DNA of 64,000 nt from Pyrinomonadaceae bacterium (GTDB lineage Bacteria > Acidobacteriota > Blastocatellia > Pyrinomonadales > Pyrinomonadaceae): contig JANWYH010000004.1 of NCBI GenBank assembly GCA_025054715.1, positions 62,001 to 126,000 on the forward strand. Reading direction: 5' to 3'. A program made the position numbers and the translations under genes. Numbering within the stretch: the first letter of the stretch is position 1; each line of letters opens with the position of its first letter. A model generated the notes under the pieces. The model saw only the letters and a program-made list of their open reading frames with translations, made no database searches and was not told the origin of the DNA. Positions 37,779-46,531 of the stretch are shown piece by piece.

Positions 37779-38720
37779 CTAGCCTCTAGGAGCCTGAATT
37801 CTTAAAAGATAACTACAAACCTTTATCATCATACCGGGAAATATTTGAACCTTTTGTCCTAGCGGAATCTGCTTGTTCTCTACAAATGTCGGATTTTTTC
37901 CTTCTGCTACAATGTAAAAGTTTCCGTTCTCATAAATTATTCTTAAATGATTACGACTAACTTCAAGATCACCTTGAAGAGCAACATCTACTGGTTTTGT
38001 GCGTGAGCCACGCCCAACTATTATTTCAGGCTGATATATCGGTAAAACATTTTGTCTTACGCCGTTCCACCATACTTCCAGCTTATAAAACTCTGTTATT
38101 CTTTTAGCTACTCTTGTTGCCTCATCATCCTCTTCCGGTTTAGATGAATCCACCAGAGTCGGCTCGACAGTTTCGGAAACAATAGTTGGCTTCTGCTCAA
38201 AGGCCCTAGGCTGAGGCGCCGAATGCACAGTTTTTGGTTTTATATCAGATTCGCTAATCACTTGAACGCCCCTTTGTCTAGCAAAAACGCTTGTATTTCC
38301 ACTTGAGCCATCATCCCAAGTGTGTTGAACTCTTATTTCTCCTTTTTCCAAAGAAGCGTCAACTCGAACATCTATCGTTAAACGTTTGGTTTCAATCTTT
38401 TTCCCTGCGGCGAGCTCCTTTGCTCTCCTACCCAAAATATAATAGAGGGCTTCCGTTAGAGCTTTTCTTTTTACTCCTCGCCATTCAGCATCGTCTTCTT
38501 TACTCATAAAAACCACATATTCGCTCGGTATAAGAATCGTACCTTGAGGAAGCCTTACAAGCTCACGGCTTATCACTTCTTCTATAGCACGCGCTATGCG
38601 CACAATGAACTCTTCAGACTGGCTTTTCGGATTAAGCTCAGATTCACGAATTACATTCTCCAAGGCCGTCTCTGCTTCTTCACCATCTATCCAACGCCTT
38701 ATTTTTTCTAGTAGTCCCAT
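37779..38720 (-). CDS. FHA-domain protein with FhaA-like N-terminal domain
   Basis: Signalling adaptor. Residues 1-140 (FIVRIARAIEEVI, LIPSEYVVFMSKEDD, RVDASLEKGEIRV) resemble the DUF3662 domain of actinobacterial FhaA; that match is by eye. A Pro/Thr/Glu-rich linker of about 60 residues follows, then a FHA domain at 225-310 with IIVGRGS, SRNHLRI and PTFVENKQI, which binds phosphothreonine peptides. It starts 2 nt after the Ser/Thr kinase gene, its likely phosphorylating partner. In mycobacteria FhaA links a kinase to peptidoglycan synthesis; a similar role here is inference. Confidence 0.85.
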   Translation of the reverse strand: MGLLEKIRRWIDGEEAETALENVIRESELNPKSQSEEFIVRIARAIEEVISRELVRLPQGTILIPSEYVVFMSKEDDAEWRGVKRKALTEALYYILGRRAKELAAGKKIETKRLTIDVRVDASLEKGEIRVQHTWDDGSSGNTSVFARQRGVQVISESDIKPKTVHSAPQPRAFEQKPTIVSETVEPTLVDSSKPEEDDEATRVAKRITEFYKLEVWWNGVRQNVLPIYQPEIIVGRGSRTKPVDVALQGDLEVSRNHLRIIYENGNFYIVAEGKNPTFVENKQIPLGQKVQIFPGMMIKVCSYLLRIQAPRG

Positions 38721-38722
38721 CT

Positions 38723-40129
38723 TTAACTATCTGATTTTATCTCAATATACTTCCCGTTAACCCATCCCCTATCAGCATCATTTTTGTCTCTTTTTGGACG
38801 ACTATATTCTATCACATCAATTTCATACCAGTTATCCTGACTACGAATTATCCTCACTTTTGAACCTTTCGGCACGACGCCTACGGGGGCTTCCCTAGTT
38901 CCGGGGCTTGGACGAATGTTAACGTCTGTCATTGCGATACCTTCTACTTTAGTAAGACTTTGCGTTTCTCTAGAAACAGGGAAAATTGTTTTCAGATAAA
39001 GCTGCACGGCAAAAAGAGCAACTGCAAAAATGGCTAGAAAAACGATCGCCTTTGCAATTTTTGCTAAAATGGGCTGTTTATTCTCCTCTTCGTAGCTCTT
39101 AAGTTGATGAATCGCTATAGGCTCAGCAGCCCCTTCTAAAGATGCGGTTTTGTTCATGTCATAAACTGTTTCAAATCGAGCAATCTCCGGTATAGTGTCT
39201 GTGTAGCCTGCAGACACTCTTTGACTAGGAATTAAATTAGCTGTAAGAGCCACTGTCTGCGTATTCATTCGGCAAAGCCTCGCCAGATCAGTCCAGAATT
39301 CTTGAACCGTTTGATAGCGGTCGCTAGGATTATCTTGCGTAGCCTTTTCTAAAATTTCTAAAAGCTTTAGATTAGTGCTTTCCTTACTGAATTCTTCGGG
39401 CAAACTGGTGATAGGTCTTAGGATGAACTCTCTAGGAGCTTTTCCTGTAAGAAGGACATAGGTCGTCTTTGCAAGTGAATAAATATCAGATGCAGGAGTA
39501 AGCTTTCCATCCGAAGACGCATTCTGATTAATCGGGCTATGCTCTGGTGGGGCATATAGATTAGTGCCAACCCTCGTTATGGGTGCAACATTTTCAGCAA
39601 ATCGGGCTACTCCGAAATCAGCTATCTTTACGGTTTCTCTGTCAGCTGTAAGCAATAGATTCTGAGGCTTTATGTCACGGTGAATTATGCCTTTTTCATG
39701 GGCTTTCATCAACCCAGCGCAAACCTGTTCAAGATAATAAAGAACTCGATGCAATGCTAATCCATTCGGTCGGCAAAGTTTCGACAAATCACCACCCGGA
39801 AGATACTCCAAAATTAAGTAATGAAAGTAGCGATTATTTCTATCTCGACTGGTTCCGTGCCCTAATCGGCTCACTATGTTCGGATGTCTGACTGCGTCTA
39901 AAATTCGCGCCTCTATTTCAAAGTTTTCCACCAAGGTTTTTATGAGGGCTTCATCAACATCTTCTTGAAGATAAGGATTCAAGGCTTTTATCACAACTTG
40001 AAAGTAAGGCGAACCTAAAGCAGCATATTTATCTCTAGCCACGTAAATTTCAGCATAGCTACCCCTTCCGAGTCTTTCTTCAACGATATATCGCTCGTTT
40101 AGTAGAACACCTCTTAGATCAAGCTCCAT
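38723..40129 (-). CDS. Membrane Ser/Thr protein kinase with C-terminal SH3b domain
   Basis: Hanks-type RD kinase. Residues about 1-270 are the kinase domain: P-loop LGRGSYAEIYVA, Lys in VVIKALN, HRDIKPQNLLL catalytic loop, DFGVARF, and a GTNLYAPPE segment. A linker is followed by one membrane helix (AKAIVFLAIFAVALFAVQLYL, here 340-365) and an extracytoplasmic bacterial SH3-like domain (TDVNIRPSPGTREAPVGVVPKGSKV). SH3b instead of PASTA suggests it senses peptidoglycan or peptides. First gene of the seven-gene operon ending at 33575. Confidence 0.92.
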   Translation of the reverse strand: MELDLRGVLLNERYIVEERLGRGSYAEIYVARDKYAALGSPYFQVVIKALNPYLQEDVDEALIKTLVENFEIEARILDAVRHPNIVSRLGHGTSRDRNNRYFHYLILEYLPGGDLSKLCRPNGLALHRVLYYLEQVCAGLMKAHEKGIIHRDIKPQNLLLTADRETVKIADFGVARFAENVAPITRVGTNLYAPPEHSPINQNASSDGKLTPASDIYSLAKTTYVLLTGKAPREFILRPITSLPEEFSKESTNLKLLEILEKATQDNPSDRYQTVQEFWTDLARLCRMNTQTVALTANLIPSQRVSAGYTDTIPEIARFETVYDMNKTASLEGAAEPIAIHQLKSYEEENKQPILAKIAKAIVFLAIFAVALFAVQLYLKTIFPVSRETQSLTKVEGIAMTDVNIRPSPGTREAPVGVVPKGSKVRIIRSQDNWYEIDVIEYSRPKRDKNDADRGWVNGKYIEIKSDS

Positions 40130-40284
40130 GCTTAAAATCCCGCTTATATTCTAAAATAAATCAAAAGAAAGCAAAAGCTTTCTTCAAAAATGAGATGCCA
40201 TCGGATAAAAGTAGCCCTGAATCGAAACCGATAAGAAAACTTTTGAAACGAGAAATTTTACTTCCGATTGAGATAGCCCAGATA

Positions 40285-40315
40285 AGGACTTTTGGCACAA
40301 GAAGCCAAAAGTCCT
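40285..40315. repeat. 12-bp inverted repeat after the S9 peptidase gene
   Basis: AGGACTTTTGGC (40285-40296), 7-nt loop, GCCAAAAGTCCT (40304-40315), a perfect repeat 4 nt beyond the stop of the minus-strand S9 peptidase. There is no T-tract after it on the minus strand, so it is a weak terminator at best or an mRNA 3'-end stabilising hairpin. Confidence 0.65.
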
Positions 40316-40319
40316 GTGT

Positions 40320-42656
40320 TTAGTTTTCTCTTTTTCCGGTAAAGCTAAGAGGCGGTAGCCCCGGAGCGGAAAGCGTGCCCTGTATCTTACCGCTTTCATC
40401 AATAAAAGCGTCAAATTCAAAATCTAAAGTTTGTCCCTGTAATTCAACCTTAAGATTCCCTTTCAGGTTTTTACCACTGACCTTGCCATTGTCGAGTCTC
40501 CCGCTACCAACCGCAGACGAAATAACTGCATCGAAGCGACTATCTTTCTGATTGATTTCAAGCGTGACTGAAAGCGTTTGTCCCATTGCATCTAGTGTAA
40601 CCAGCCATTTGCCGGTTGCATTAACATCGGCAGGCTTCGTAATATCCACAGTCTTTGGCATGGTGACCGTCTTTATGTCAACCGTAATCTCTTTAAGACG
40701 TTGCATAACCTCAGGTGGACCGCCTTGCTGATAACGCCCGCCTAGATACTTCGCTAGAAACTCCTCAGCGCGAGCATATAAAGCCATTGAATTTACTGGA
40801 CGCAAGAAACCATGCCCCTCATCGGGAGCAACTATGTATTCAACAGGATAGCCTCTTTCGCGAAGTGCAACAACGATTTGATCGGCTTCGCTCTTTTTCA
40901 CTCTCGGATCATTTGCACCGTGCGCAATAAGAAGTGGCGTCTTTATCTTATCAACATGTGTCAAGGGAGATTGTCTAATAAGCTGTGCTCGACCTTCCGG
41001 CGTTGACGGATCACCAACTCTTTCAAGAAAAATCGTTTTAACGGCGGCCCAATAAGGCGGTATCGTTTCAAGAAGCGTGATCAAGTTTGAAGGAGCAACG
41101 AATGCAACCGCTGCCGCATAAAGATCAGGCGTGAAAGTAACTCCAGCTAAAGTCGCGTAACCTCCATAGCTTCCACCCATTATTCCGACTCGCTTCGGAT
41201 CAGCTATACCTTCCTCTATCAGATACTTAACACCCCAAGTTATATCGTCCTGCATCAGATCGCCCCATTGCTTGTTTCCAGCATTAAGAAATTTCTTTCC
41301 ATAGCCAGTCGAACCTCTAAAATTTGGCTGAAGCACAGCATAACCGCGATTTGCAAGAAATTGAGCAATCGAATTATATCCCCAAACATCACGCGCCCAA
41401 GGTCCTCCGTGTGGAACAACAACTAAAGGTAGTTTTCTCGGTTCAACCCCCTTAGGCAAGGTCAGATAAGCAGGTATTTCCAAACCGTCCGATGATTTAT
41501 AGCGTATAACTTTCATCGGAGCAAGCGCCTCTCGTGGTAATCTTTCCCGAATACGATAAAGAGGAGTTACCTTTTTTGTCTTCCTATCGAAAAGCGCTGT
41601 TATGCCAGGCTCAGTGTCGCTATAGGCATTAACTATCATTAGATCCTCATCCTCAGTCATAGAAACAAAAGAAATGGCTTTATCGTCGCCAAAATACTTT
41701 TTAAGTAGCTTGTAGTCTTCTTCAAAACCTTTGTCCTTGAAGTAAACACGTGGTTTATCGTCAAAATAAGTTATTGATATAATCTCCTTTGTTTTGTTGG
41801 AGATTCCAACCGAACCTATGTCAACACGATTTAATGGGTCTTGTTCGACCAATTCTTCTTTTCCTGTTTCTAGATCGAGAAGAGAAAGTCTTGCTAGATT
41901 AACATCATCACCTCTATTTGTTATCACATAAAGACGCTTGTTGTCTTTGTGAAAGGCTAAGGCGGAACAACTTTCAAAAACATTGCAAGAATAGATTTTC
42001 TTCAAACTACCATCCGTTTGAATTGCTAAAATTTCAGTATCACCTTTTTCTGTGTTTCTTAAAGCCATCCTCAGCCTATCATTGTTGTCAAAAAGCCAGC
42101 CAGTTATTCGATTCTTGTTTTCGCTAATTAAGGTCTTATCGCCGGTAGAAATTTTGATTTTATAAAGATCGTGCCATGCTGGATCACGATCGTTTAACGC
42201 CACATAGATTGCGTCCCTTTCGCTTTTAGGAAGATGTATGATGATAGCTCGCGCCTTTTCTGCCTTAGTAAGATTTCTTGCGACAGGAATCTTCCCTTCT
42301 GCAGCTTCTGCTGGATTTACAGCATAAACATTGAAGTTTTCATCGCCGTCATTATCTTTGACAAAGAGAATGTATTTGCTGTCGAGACTCCAAAAGTAAG
42401 AAGTAATAGGACGCTTGGTTTCACTAGTTATTACTCTCGCTTTATCAAAGGGCTCGTCCTTTTCCTTTACCCAAATGTTCCTGACTCCGTTGTATGGCTT
42501 GATAAAGGAAACATACTTACCATCAGGTGAAATCTGTGCACCAACTATTTCCGGATTGCCGAAAAAAATTTCACGGTCAATCAACGGCGGCAATTGTGCA
42601 TCTAGTTTTGCGACAAACACCACTAGGAAAGTCAGCAAAACGGCTAGTCTTTTCAT
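40320..42656 (-). CDS. Secreted S9 family prolyl-oligopeptidase-like peptidase
   Basis: Exported serine peptidase. Signal peptide MKRLAVLLTFLVVFVAKLDA, a seven-bladed beta-propeller (residues 30-390), then an alpha/beta hydrolase domain (400-650). The catalytic Ser is in GGSYGGYATLAG, Asp in HGANDPRV, and His in DEGHGFLRP. A further C-terminal domain of about 120 residues (from KTVDITKPADVNATGKWLV to the end) is beta-rich and not part of standard S9 enzymes. Strong Shine-Dalgarno AAGGAGAG precedes the ATG. It probably degrades exogenous peptides. Confidence 0.93.
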   Translation of the reverse strand: MKRLAVLLTFLVVFVAKLDAQLPPLIDREIFFGNPEIVGAQISPDGKYVSFIKPYNGVRNIWVKEKDEPFDKARVITSETKRPITSYFWSLDSKYILFVKDNDGDENFNVYAVNPAEAAEGKIPVARNLTKAEKARAIIIHLPKSERDAIYVALNDRDPAWHDLYKIKISTGDKTLISENKNRITGWLFDNNDRLRMALRNTEKGDTEILAIQTDGSLKKIYSCNVFESCSALAFHKDNKRLYVITNRGDDVNLARLSLLDLETGKEELVEQDPLNRVDIGSVGISNKTKEIISITYFDDKPRVYFKDKGFEEDYKLLKKYFGDDKAISFVSMTEDEDLMIVNAYSDTEPGITALFDRKTKKVTPLYRIRERLPREALAPMKVIRYKSSDGLEIPAYLTLPKGVEPRKLPLVVVPHGGPWARDVWGYNSIAQFLANRGYAVLQPNFRGSTGYGKKFLNAGNKQWGDLMQDDITWGVKYLIEEGIADPKRVGIMGGSYGGYATLAGVTFTPDLYAAAVAFVAPSNLITLLETIPPYWAAVKTIFLERVGDPSTPEGRAQLIRQSPLTHVDKIKTPLLIAHGANDPRVKKSEADQIVVALRERGYPVEYIVAPDEGHGFLRPVNSMALYARAEEFLAKYLGGRYQQGGPPEVMQRLKEITVDIKTVTMPKTVDITKPADVNATGKWLVTLDAMGQTLSVTLEINQKDSRFDAVISSAVGSGRLDNGKVSGKNLKGNLKVELQGQTLDFEFDAFIDESGKIQGTLSAPGLPPLSFTGKREN

Positions 42657-42716
42657 CTTGTCTCTCCTTTTTGAAGGTTTTTCATTTACGTTTACGAAAA
42701 ACTTCTATTGTAAGTT

Positions 42717-43136
42717 TCAACATCCCAGCCATCTTTTCTTTTTGAATTTATCTTCACTGAAAAAATCCTTAATGAGTTTTATCTCCAATTTCGGATTCAA
42801 AACAATGCTCACCGCATCGTAACGAAATTTTACATCCTTTAATCCCATCAGTTTTCTATACATTTTCGCAGCACGAATTATCTGCCTTTGTTTTCTTACA
42901 TCAATAGCAGTTAAGGGCGACGCAAAATCTTCACTCTTTCTTGTTTTTACCTCGATAAAACAAAGGTAGTCTTCATCATAAGCCACAAGGTCTATCTCAG
43001 CCGTAACCGTTGCACCTTGGCGATTTCGCCCTACTACAACTTTGAAATTTGCACATACAACTCTGTAACCTTGCTTGCGCAAATGTTCGTAAGCAATTTG
43101 CTCCCCTATTTTCCCTAGGTCTTCAGTTAAAGTCAT
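42717..43136 (-). CDS. YraN/UPF0102 family nuclease-fold protein
   Basis: Small protein with the restriction-endonuclease-like fold of the UPF0102 family. Signature residues are GEQIAYEHLRKQGYRV, TAEIDLVAYDEDYLCFIEVKTR (Asp, Glu-x-Lys active-site type) and the helix following DVRKQRQIIRAA. Family members are thought to act on DNA, with no settled role. Length 139, normal but for a Lys-rich C-terminal tail. It lies 60 nt upstream of the S9 peptidase start and is divergent from the haem-binding gene at only 12 nt. Confidence 0.88.
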   Translation of the reverse strand: MTLTEDLGKIGEQIAYEHLRKQGYRVVCANFKVVVGRNRQGATVTAEIDLVAYDEDYLCFIEVKTRKSEDFASPLTAIDVRKQRQIIRAAKMYRKLMGLKDVKFRYDAVSIVLNPKLEIKLIKDFFSEDKFKKKRWLGC

Positions 43137-43148
43137 TGTTCAAACTTG

Positions 43149-43649
43149 ATGCTAGGTTTTCAGTTTATCATAATTGAAAGAGTGAAGTTAGGATTACGTA
43201 TTCTGTTTGGACTGATTTTCCTTATATTTGCGATCATTCAACTTATAAGACCAAGTTTCACAAACCCACAGACAGACGCATCCTTAAAGCTAGAAAATCA
43301 GATCAGTGTCCCTTCAGAAGTAAATTCCATCTTGGAAAGGTCTTGTAAGGATTGTCATTCAAACGAAACTGTTTACCCTTGGTATTCTAACATTCAACCT
43401 GTCGGCTGGTATCTTGCAAATCACGTCGAGGAAGGACGCCACGAACTCAACTTTTCAGAGTGGGGAACTTACTCACAGAAAAAGAGAAAGCACAAGCTAG
43501 AAGAAATCTGTGAACAAGTCAAAATAGGCGAAATGCCCTTACGTTCATATCTTCTCATACATCGAGAGGCAGTTTTGTCAGAGGAAGATAAAAGGATTCT
43601 TTGCGATTGGACAGACAATGAGATTTCAAAATTACCTTCGGAAGAGTAG
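43149..43649 (+). CDS. Haem-binding domain protein (Haem_bd family)
   Basis: Single N-terminal membrane helix (LRILFGLIFLIFAIIQLI) followed by an extracytoplasmic domain with one c-type haem motif CKDCHSNETVYPWYSNIQPVGW, the fingerprint of the Haem_bd family, in which the CxxCH Cys pair covalently holds haem. Likely a periplasmic cytochrome-like protein of unknown partner. The start is uncertain: ATG 43149 leaves only 12 nt to the divergent yraN, while GTG 43182 would leave more room for a promoter. Guanine deaminase follows 3 nt after its stop. Confidence 0.82.
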   Translation: MLGFQFIIIERVKLGLRILFGLIFLIFAIIQLIRPSFTNPQTDASLKLENQISVPSEVNSILERSCKDCHSNETVYPWYSNIQPVGWYLANHVEEGRHELNFSEWGTYSQKKRKHKLEEICEQVKIGEMPLRSYLLIHREAVLSEEDKRILCDWTDNEISKLPSEE

Positions 43650-43652
43650 CAA

Positions 43653-44132
43653 ATGGAAGACGAAAGAGACAAAAAATTCATGCTTCGCGCTATAGAGCTT
43701 GCTCGCCAAGGCGTTGATTCTAATCTTGGCGGTCCTTTTGGTGCAGTTATTGTTAAAGACGGAAGAATAATCGGTGAAGGATGTAATCGAGTAACTTCAA
43801 CAAATGATCCGACGGCGCATGCCGAGATAGTAGCTATAAGAAACGCTTGTCTTCAGTTGAATAGCTTTTCTCTTGAAGGTGCAGCTATTTATACATCTTG
43901 CGAACCTTGCCCAATGTGTCTTGGTGCGATTTACTGGGCAAGAATAAAGAAGATTTTTTACGCATGCACGAGAAAAGACGCTGCTTCGATAGGCTTTGAC
44001 GATGACTTCATCTACAAGGAAATTAACTTATTTCCAGAAAAAAGAAGCATCAAAGGCGTAAACTTTATGCGCGAAGAAGCCATGAAAGTCTTTAAGATGT
44101 GGGAAGAAAAACCTGACAAAATCCCTTATTAA
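43653..44132 (+). CDS. guaD: Guanine deaminase (GuaD-type nucleoside/nucleobase deaminase)
   Basis: Zinc-dependent deaminase of the CDA superfamily. Zinc motif: THAEIVAIRNA-type (here TAHAEIVAIRNA) and CEPCPMCLGAIYWARI. The stretches LGGPFGAVIVKDGRIIGEG and GFDDDFIYKEI match Bacillus GuaD closely, which favours guanine deamination to xanthine over tRNA adenosine deamination (TadA). Length 159 fits. Shine-Dalgarno GGAAGAG precedes the ATG. The stop region overlaps the convergent protease-TPR gene by 4 nt. Confidence 0.88.
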   Translation: MEDERDKKFMLRAIELARQGVDSNLGGPFGAVIVKDGRIIGEGCNRVTSTNDPTAHAEIVAIRNACLQLNSFSLEGAAIYTSCEPCPMCLGAIYWARIKKIFYACTRKDAASIGFDDDFIYKEINLFPEKRSIKGVNFMREEAMKVFKMWEEKPDKIPY

Positions 44133-45553
44133 GGTTGGAGAAGAATCAGCAGTTTATCAGCCCATTCAGAACGTTGACTTCTTAAGATTTCATATTGAAC
44201 TAAGGCTGATTCCCTGTTTCCTAATTTAAGATAAGTCCTACCAAGATTATAACGCGCGCGATCGAGCGAAGGGTCAAAGCTCAATGCGGAATTAAAAGCA
44301 TCTACGGCTTCACTCACTTTGTCCATCTCGAAATAGCACTCTCCAAGATAATTGTAAACGTAAGCATCTGGTTTATAGTTTTTCAATAACTCAAAAACTT
44401 GCAAAGCATCACTAAATTTTCTCCGTTTCAGATAGGCAAGACCTAATTTTTCAAGTGCATCTGTATGATCTGGTCTTATGGCGATAGCTCTCTTATATGC
44501 CAGCACTTCCTCATCCTGGCGATTTAACTTACTCAGAGCCAATCCGAGAGCATAAAAAGCGTCCGGATTTGACGGGTCGATCTTCGTAGCTTGCTTATAA
44601 GCCTCAGCGGCTTCTTTGAATTGTCCTAAAGCAAAGCTAGAAGTGCCAACATTCAACCACGCTTCAGCCCAATTTGGTTTTAGATAAACAGCACGCTTTG
44701 AAGCCTTTAAGGCTTCTTGATGCATCTTTAACATTCCGTAACAAAAACCAGCCTGATACCAAGCTTCAGCATACTCAGGGTCTATCTCCACAGCCTTTTC
44801 AAAAAAGGTTACCGCTTTTGCGTAATCGTCTAAAGAAAGCCTTGCCAAGCCTTGAGAGTATAAATTCTGGGCAGTTATGCGCTTGCTTTTTTGCATTTCG
44901 GCATTAAAAGAAGCAAAACTTTTTCCCGCCGATGGCTTAAGTTGTAAAATTCTCTCGCTTGGCACAGCAAAGTTTATATTTTGCCCTTCAACTGCTTGCA
45001 AGGTAGCAACCCCTATTACCTGACCACGCATATTAACAACTGGAGAACCAGACGACCCAGGTGAAATTGCCGCAGTTATCTGAATGATTTTCCCATAGCC
45101 GGGTATCTCTCTAATTGCTGAAACTATTCCGTTCGAAACTGAACCCTCTAAACCAAATGGATTACCTATGACGACGACCGATTCTCCTTCTTGCGGAGTA
45201 TTACGTTCTATAGGCAAAGGAAAAACCATTGATGCAGGAACTTCAACCTGCAAAAGCGCAAGATCGCTTTCTGCATCTACAGCTAAAATCGCCTTTACTT
45301 CAAATTTTCTGCCATTTAATAGACTAATCTGTGCGCTTGCCGATTTTTCAATAACGTGCCTGTTAGTAACTATCTTATCGTAAGCTATGAAAAACCCGCT
45401 TCCTCGTGAAACTAGGTTTCCCTTTTCGTCAAAAGTCTCTATCGCAACTGCAGATGGTTTTATTCTGCGAACAAGCTCAGGAAGATTATCTTGTGCTAAA
45501 ACAAAAGCCCAGAAGAATAACAGTAGAAAAGCTTTTCCTGCCTTTGCTTTCAC
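44129..45553 (-). CDS. Secreted trypsin-like serine protease with TPR repeats
   Basis: Residues 1-20 are a signal peptide. Residues 25-215 form a HtrA/trypsin-like domain with His in TNRHVI, Asp in ESDLALL and Ser in SPGSSGSPV, so the triad is intact. From about residue 235 to the end run six TPR units (YAKAVTFFEKAVEIDPEYAEAWYQ is the first type). No PDZ domain is present; the TPRs take its place. Start: GTG 45553 is chosen; an in-frame TTG is two codons earlier. It follows lipA by 41 nt on the same strand and could be part of that operon. Confidence 0.87.
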   Translation of the reverse strand: MKAKAGKAFLLLFFWAFVLAQDNLPELVRRIKPSAVAIETFDEKGNLVSRGSGFFIAYDKIVTNRHVIEKSASAQISLLNGRKFEVKAILAVDAESDLALLQVEVPASMVFPLPIERNTPQEGESVVVIGNPFGLEGSVSNGIVSAIREIPGYGKIIQITAAISPGSSGSPVVNMRGQVIGVATLQAVEGQNINFAVPSERILQLKPSAGKSFASFNAEMQKSKRITAQNLYSQGLARLSLDDYAKAVTFFEKAVEIDPEYAEAWYQAGFCYGMLKMHQEALKASKRAVYLKPNWAEAWLNVGTSSFALGQFKEAAEAYKQATKIDPSNPDAFYALGLALSKLNRQDEEVLAYKRAIAIRPDHTDALEKLGLAYLKRRKFSDALQVFELLKNYKPDAYVYNYLGECYFEMDKVSEAVDAFNSALSFDPSLDRARYNLGRTYLKLGNRESALVQYEILRSQRSEWADKLLILLQP

Positions 45554-45594
45554 TGTCAAAAATTATAAATCTTTTATCGAAATGCAACAAGCCT

Positions 45595-46509
45595 TTACAA
45601 ATTTCCTTGTGCTTGTTGTCTTGCATGGTAGGAGCTTCTCGTAAGTGGCGAAGACTCAACATGTTTAAAACCGAGACTTAATCCAATTTTTTTCCATTCA
45701 GCAAATTCTTCTGGCGTTACATATCTTTCCACAGGAAGCCTTCTTTCATACGGCTGCAAGTATTGTCCGATGGTCATTATGTCACATTTGACTCGCCTTA
45801 AGTCCTTCATCAATTCTACCACTTCCTCGAAAGTCTCTCCAAGCCCAACCATTATGCCGCTTTTCGTAAGCATGGAAGGACGATGACGATCACGCCAGCG
45901 GGATGCTCGCTCTAAAAGAGTGAGCGATTGCTGATAGTTTGCGTCAGGTCGAACTCGACGGTAAAGGCGGGCTATCGTCTCCATATTGTGGTTTAGAACA
46001 TCAGGTTGAGCCTCCAAAACCGTCATCAACGCTTGCTCATCCCCATTAAAGTCAGGAATTAGAACTTCAATCTTACATTCTGGGTTTAATTGCCTAACCT
46101 TACGAATTGTTTCAGCCCAGTGAGCTGCGCCTCCATCAGGCAGATCGTCTCGATTCACAGAAGTTATGACTGCATGTGCTAAATTCAGATACTTAACCGC
46201 TTGAGCAACATGAATAGGCTCTTGTGGGTCAAGCGGCTGCGGCTTCCCTTTCTTAACGGCGCAAAAACCACAATGACGTGTGCAAGTATCACCACCAAGC
46301 ATAAAGGTTGCCGTTCTATCACTCCAACACTCAAAAATGTTAGGACAGCGTGCTTCTTGACAAACTGTGTGAAGATTCAAACCTTGAATGAGTTTTAGAA
46401 CCTCGTTTTGATTTGCCGGATCACCAAGCCTTATTTTCAACCACTCAGGCTTTGGTAACCGGTTTTTCTTTCTTTCGACAAATCTCTGAATTAAAACCTT
46501 TTCTTCCAT
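45595..46509 (-). CDS. lipA: Lipoyl synthase LipA
   Basis: Radical-SAM enzyme inserting sulfur into octanoyl-protein to make lipoate. The auxiliary cluster motif CQEARCPNIFEC and the radical-SAM motif CTRHCGFC are intact, and the C-terminal RSSYHA motif supplies the Ser ligand. Start at ATG 46509 is favoured over an upstream TTG/ATG frame because AAGGAAG lies 5-9 nt before it and this avoids a 78-nt overlap with kdsA. About 304 residues, normal size. Lies after kdsA on the same strand. Confidence 0.95.
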   Translation of the reverse strand: MEEKVLIQRFVERKKNRLPKPEWLKIRLGDPANQNEVLKLIQGLNLHTVCQEARCPNIFECWSDRTATFMLGGDTCTRHCGFCAVKKGKPQPLDPQEPIHVAQAVKYLNLAHAVITSVNRDDLPDGGAAHWAETIRKVRQLNPECKIEVLIPDFNGDEQALMTVLEAQPDVLNHNMETIARLYRRVRPDANYQQSLTLLERASRWRDRHRPSMLTKSGIMVGLGETFEEVVELMKDLRRVKCDIMTIGQYLQPYERRLPVERYVTPEEFAEWKKIGLSLGFKHVESSPLTRSSYHARQQAQGNL

Positions 46510-46531
46510 TCTTCCTTCAATTTGAATTCTA

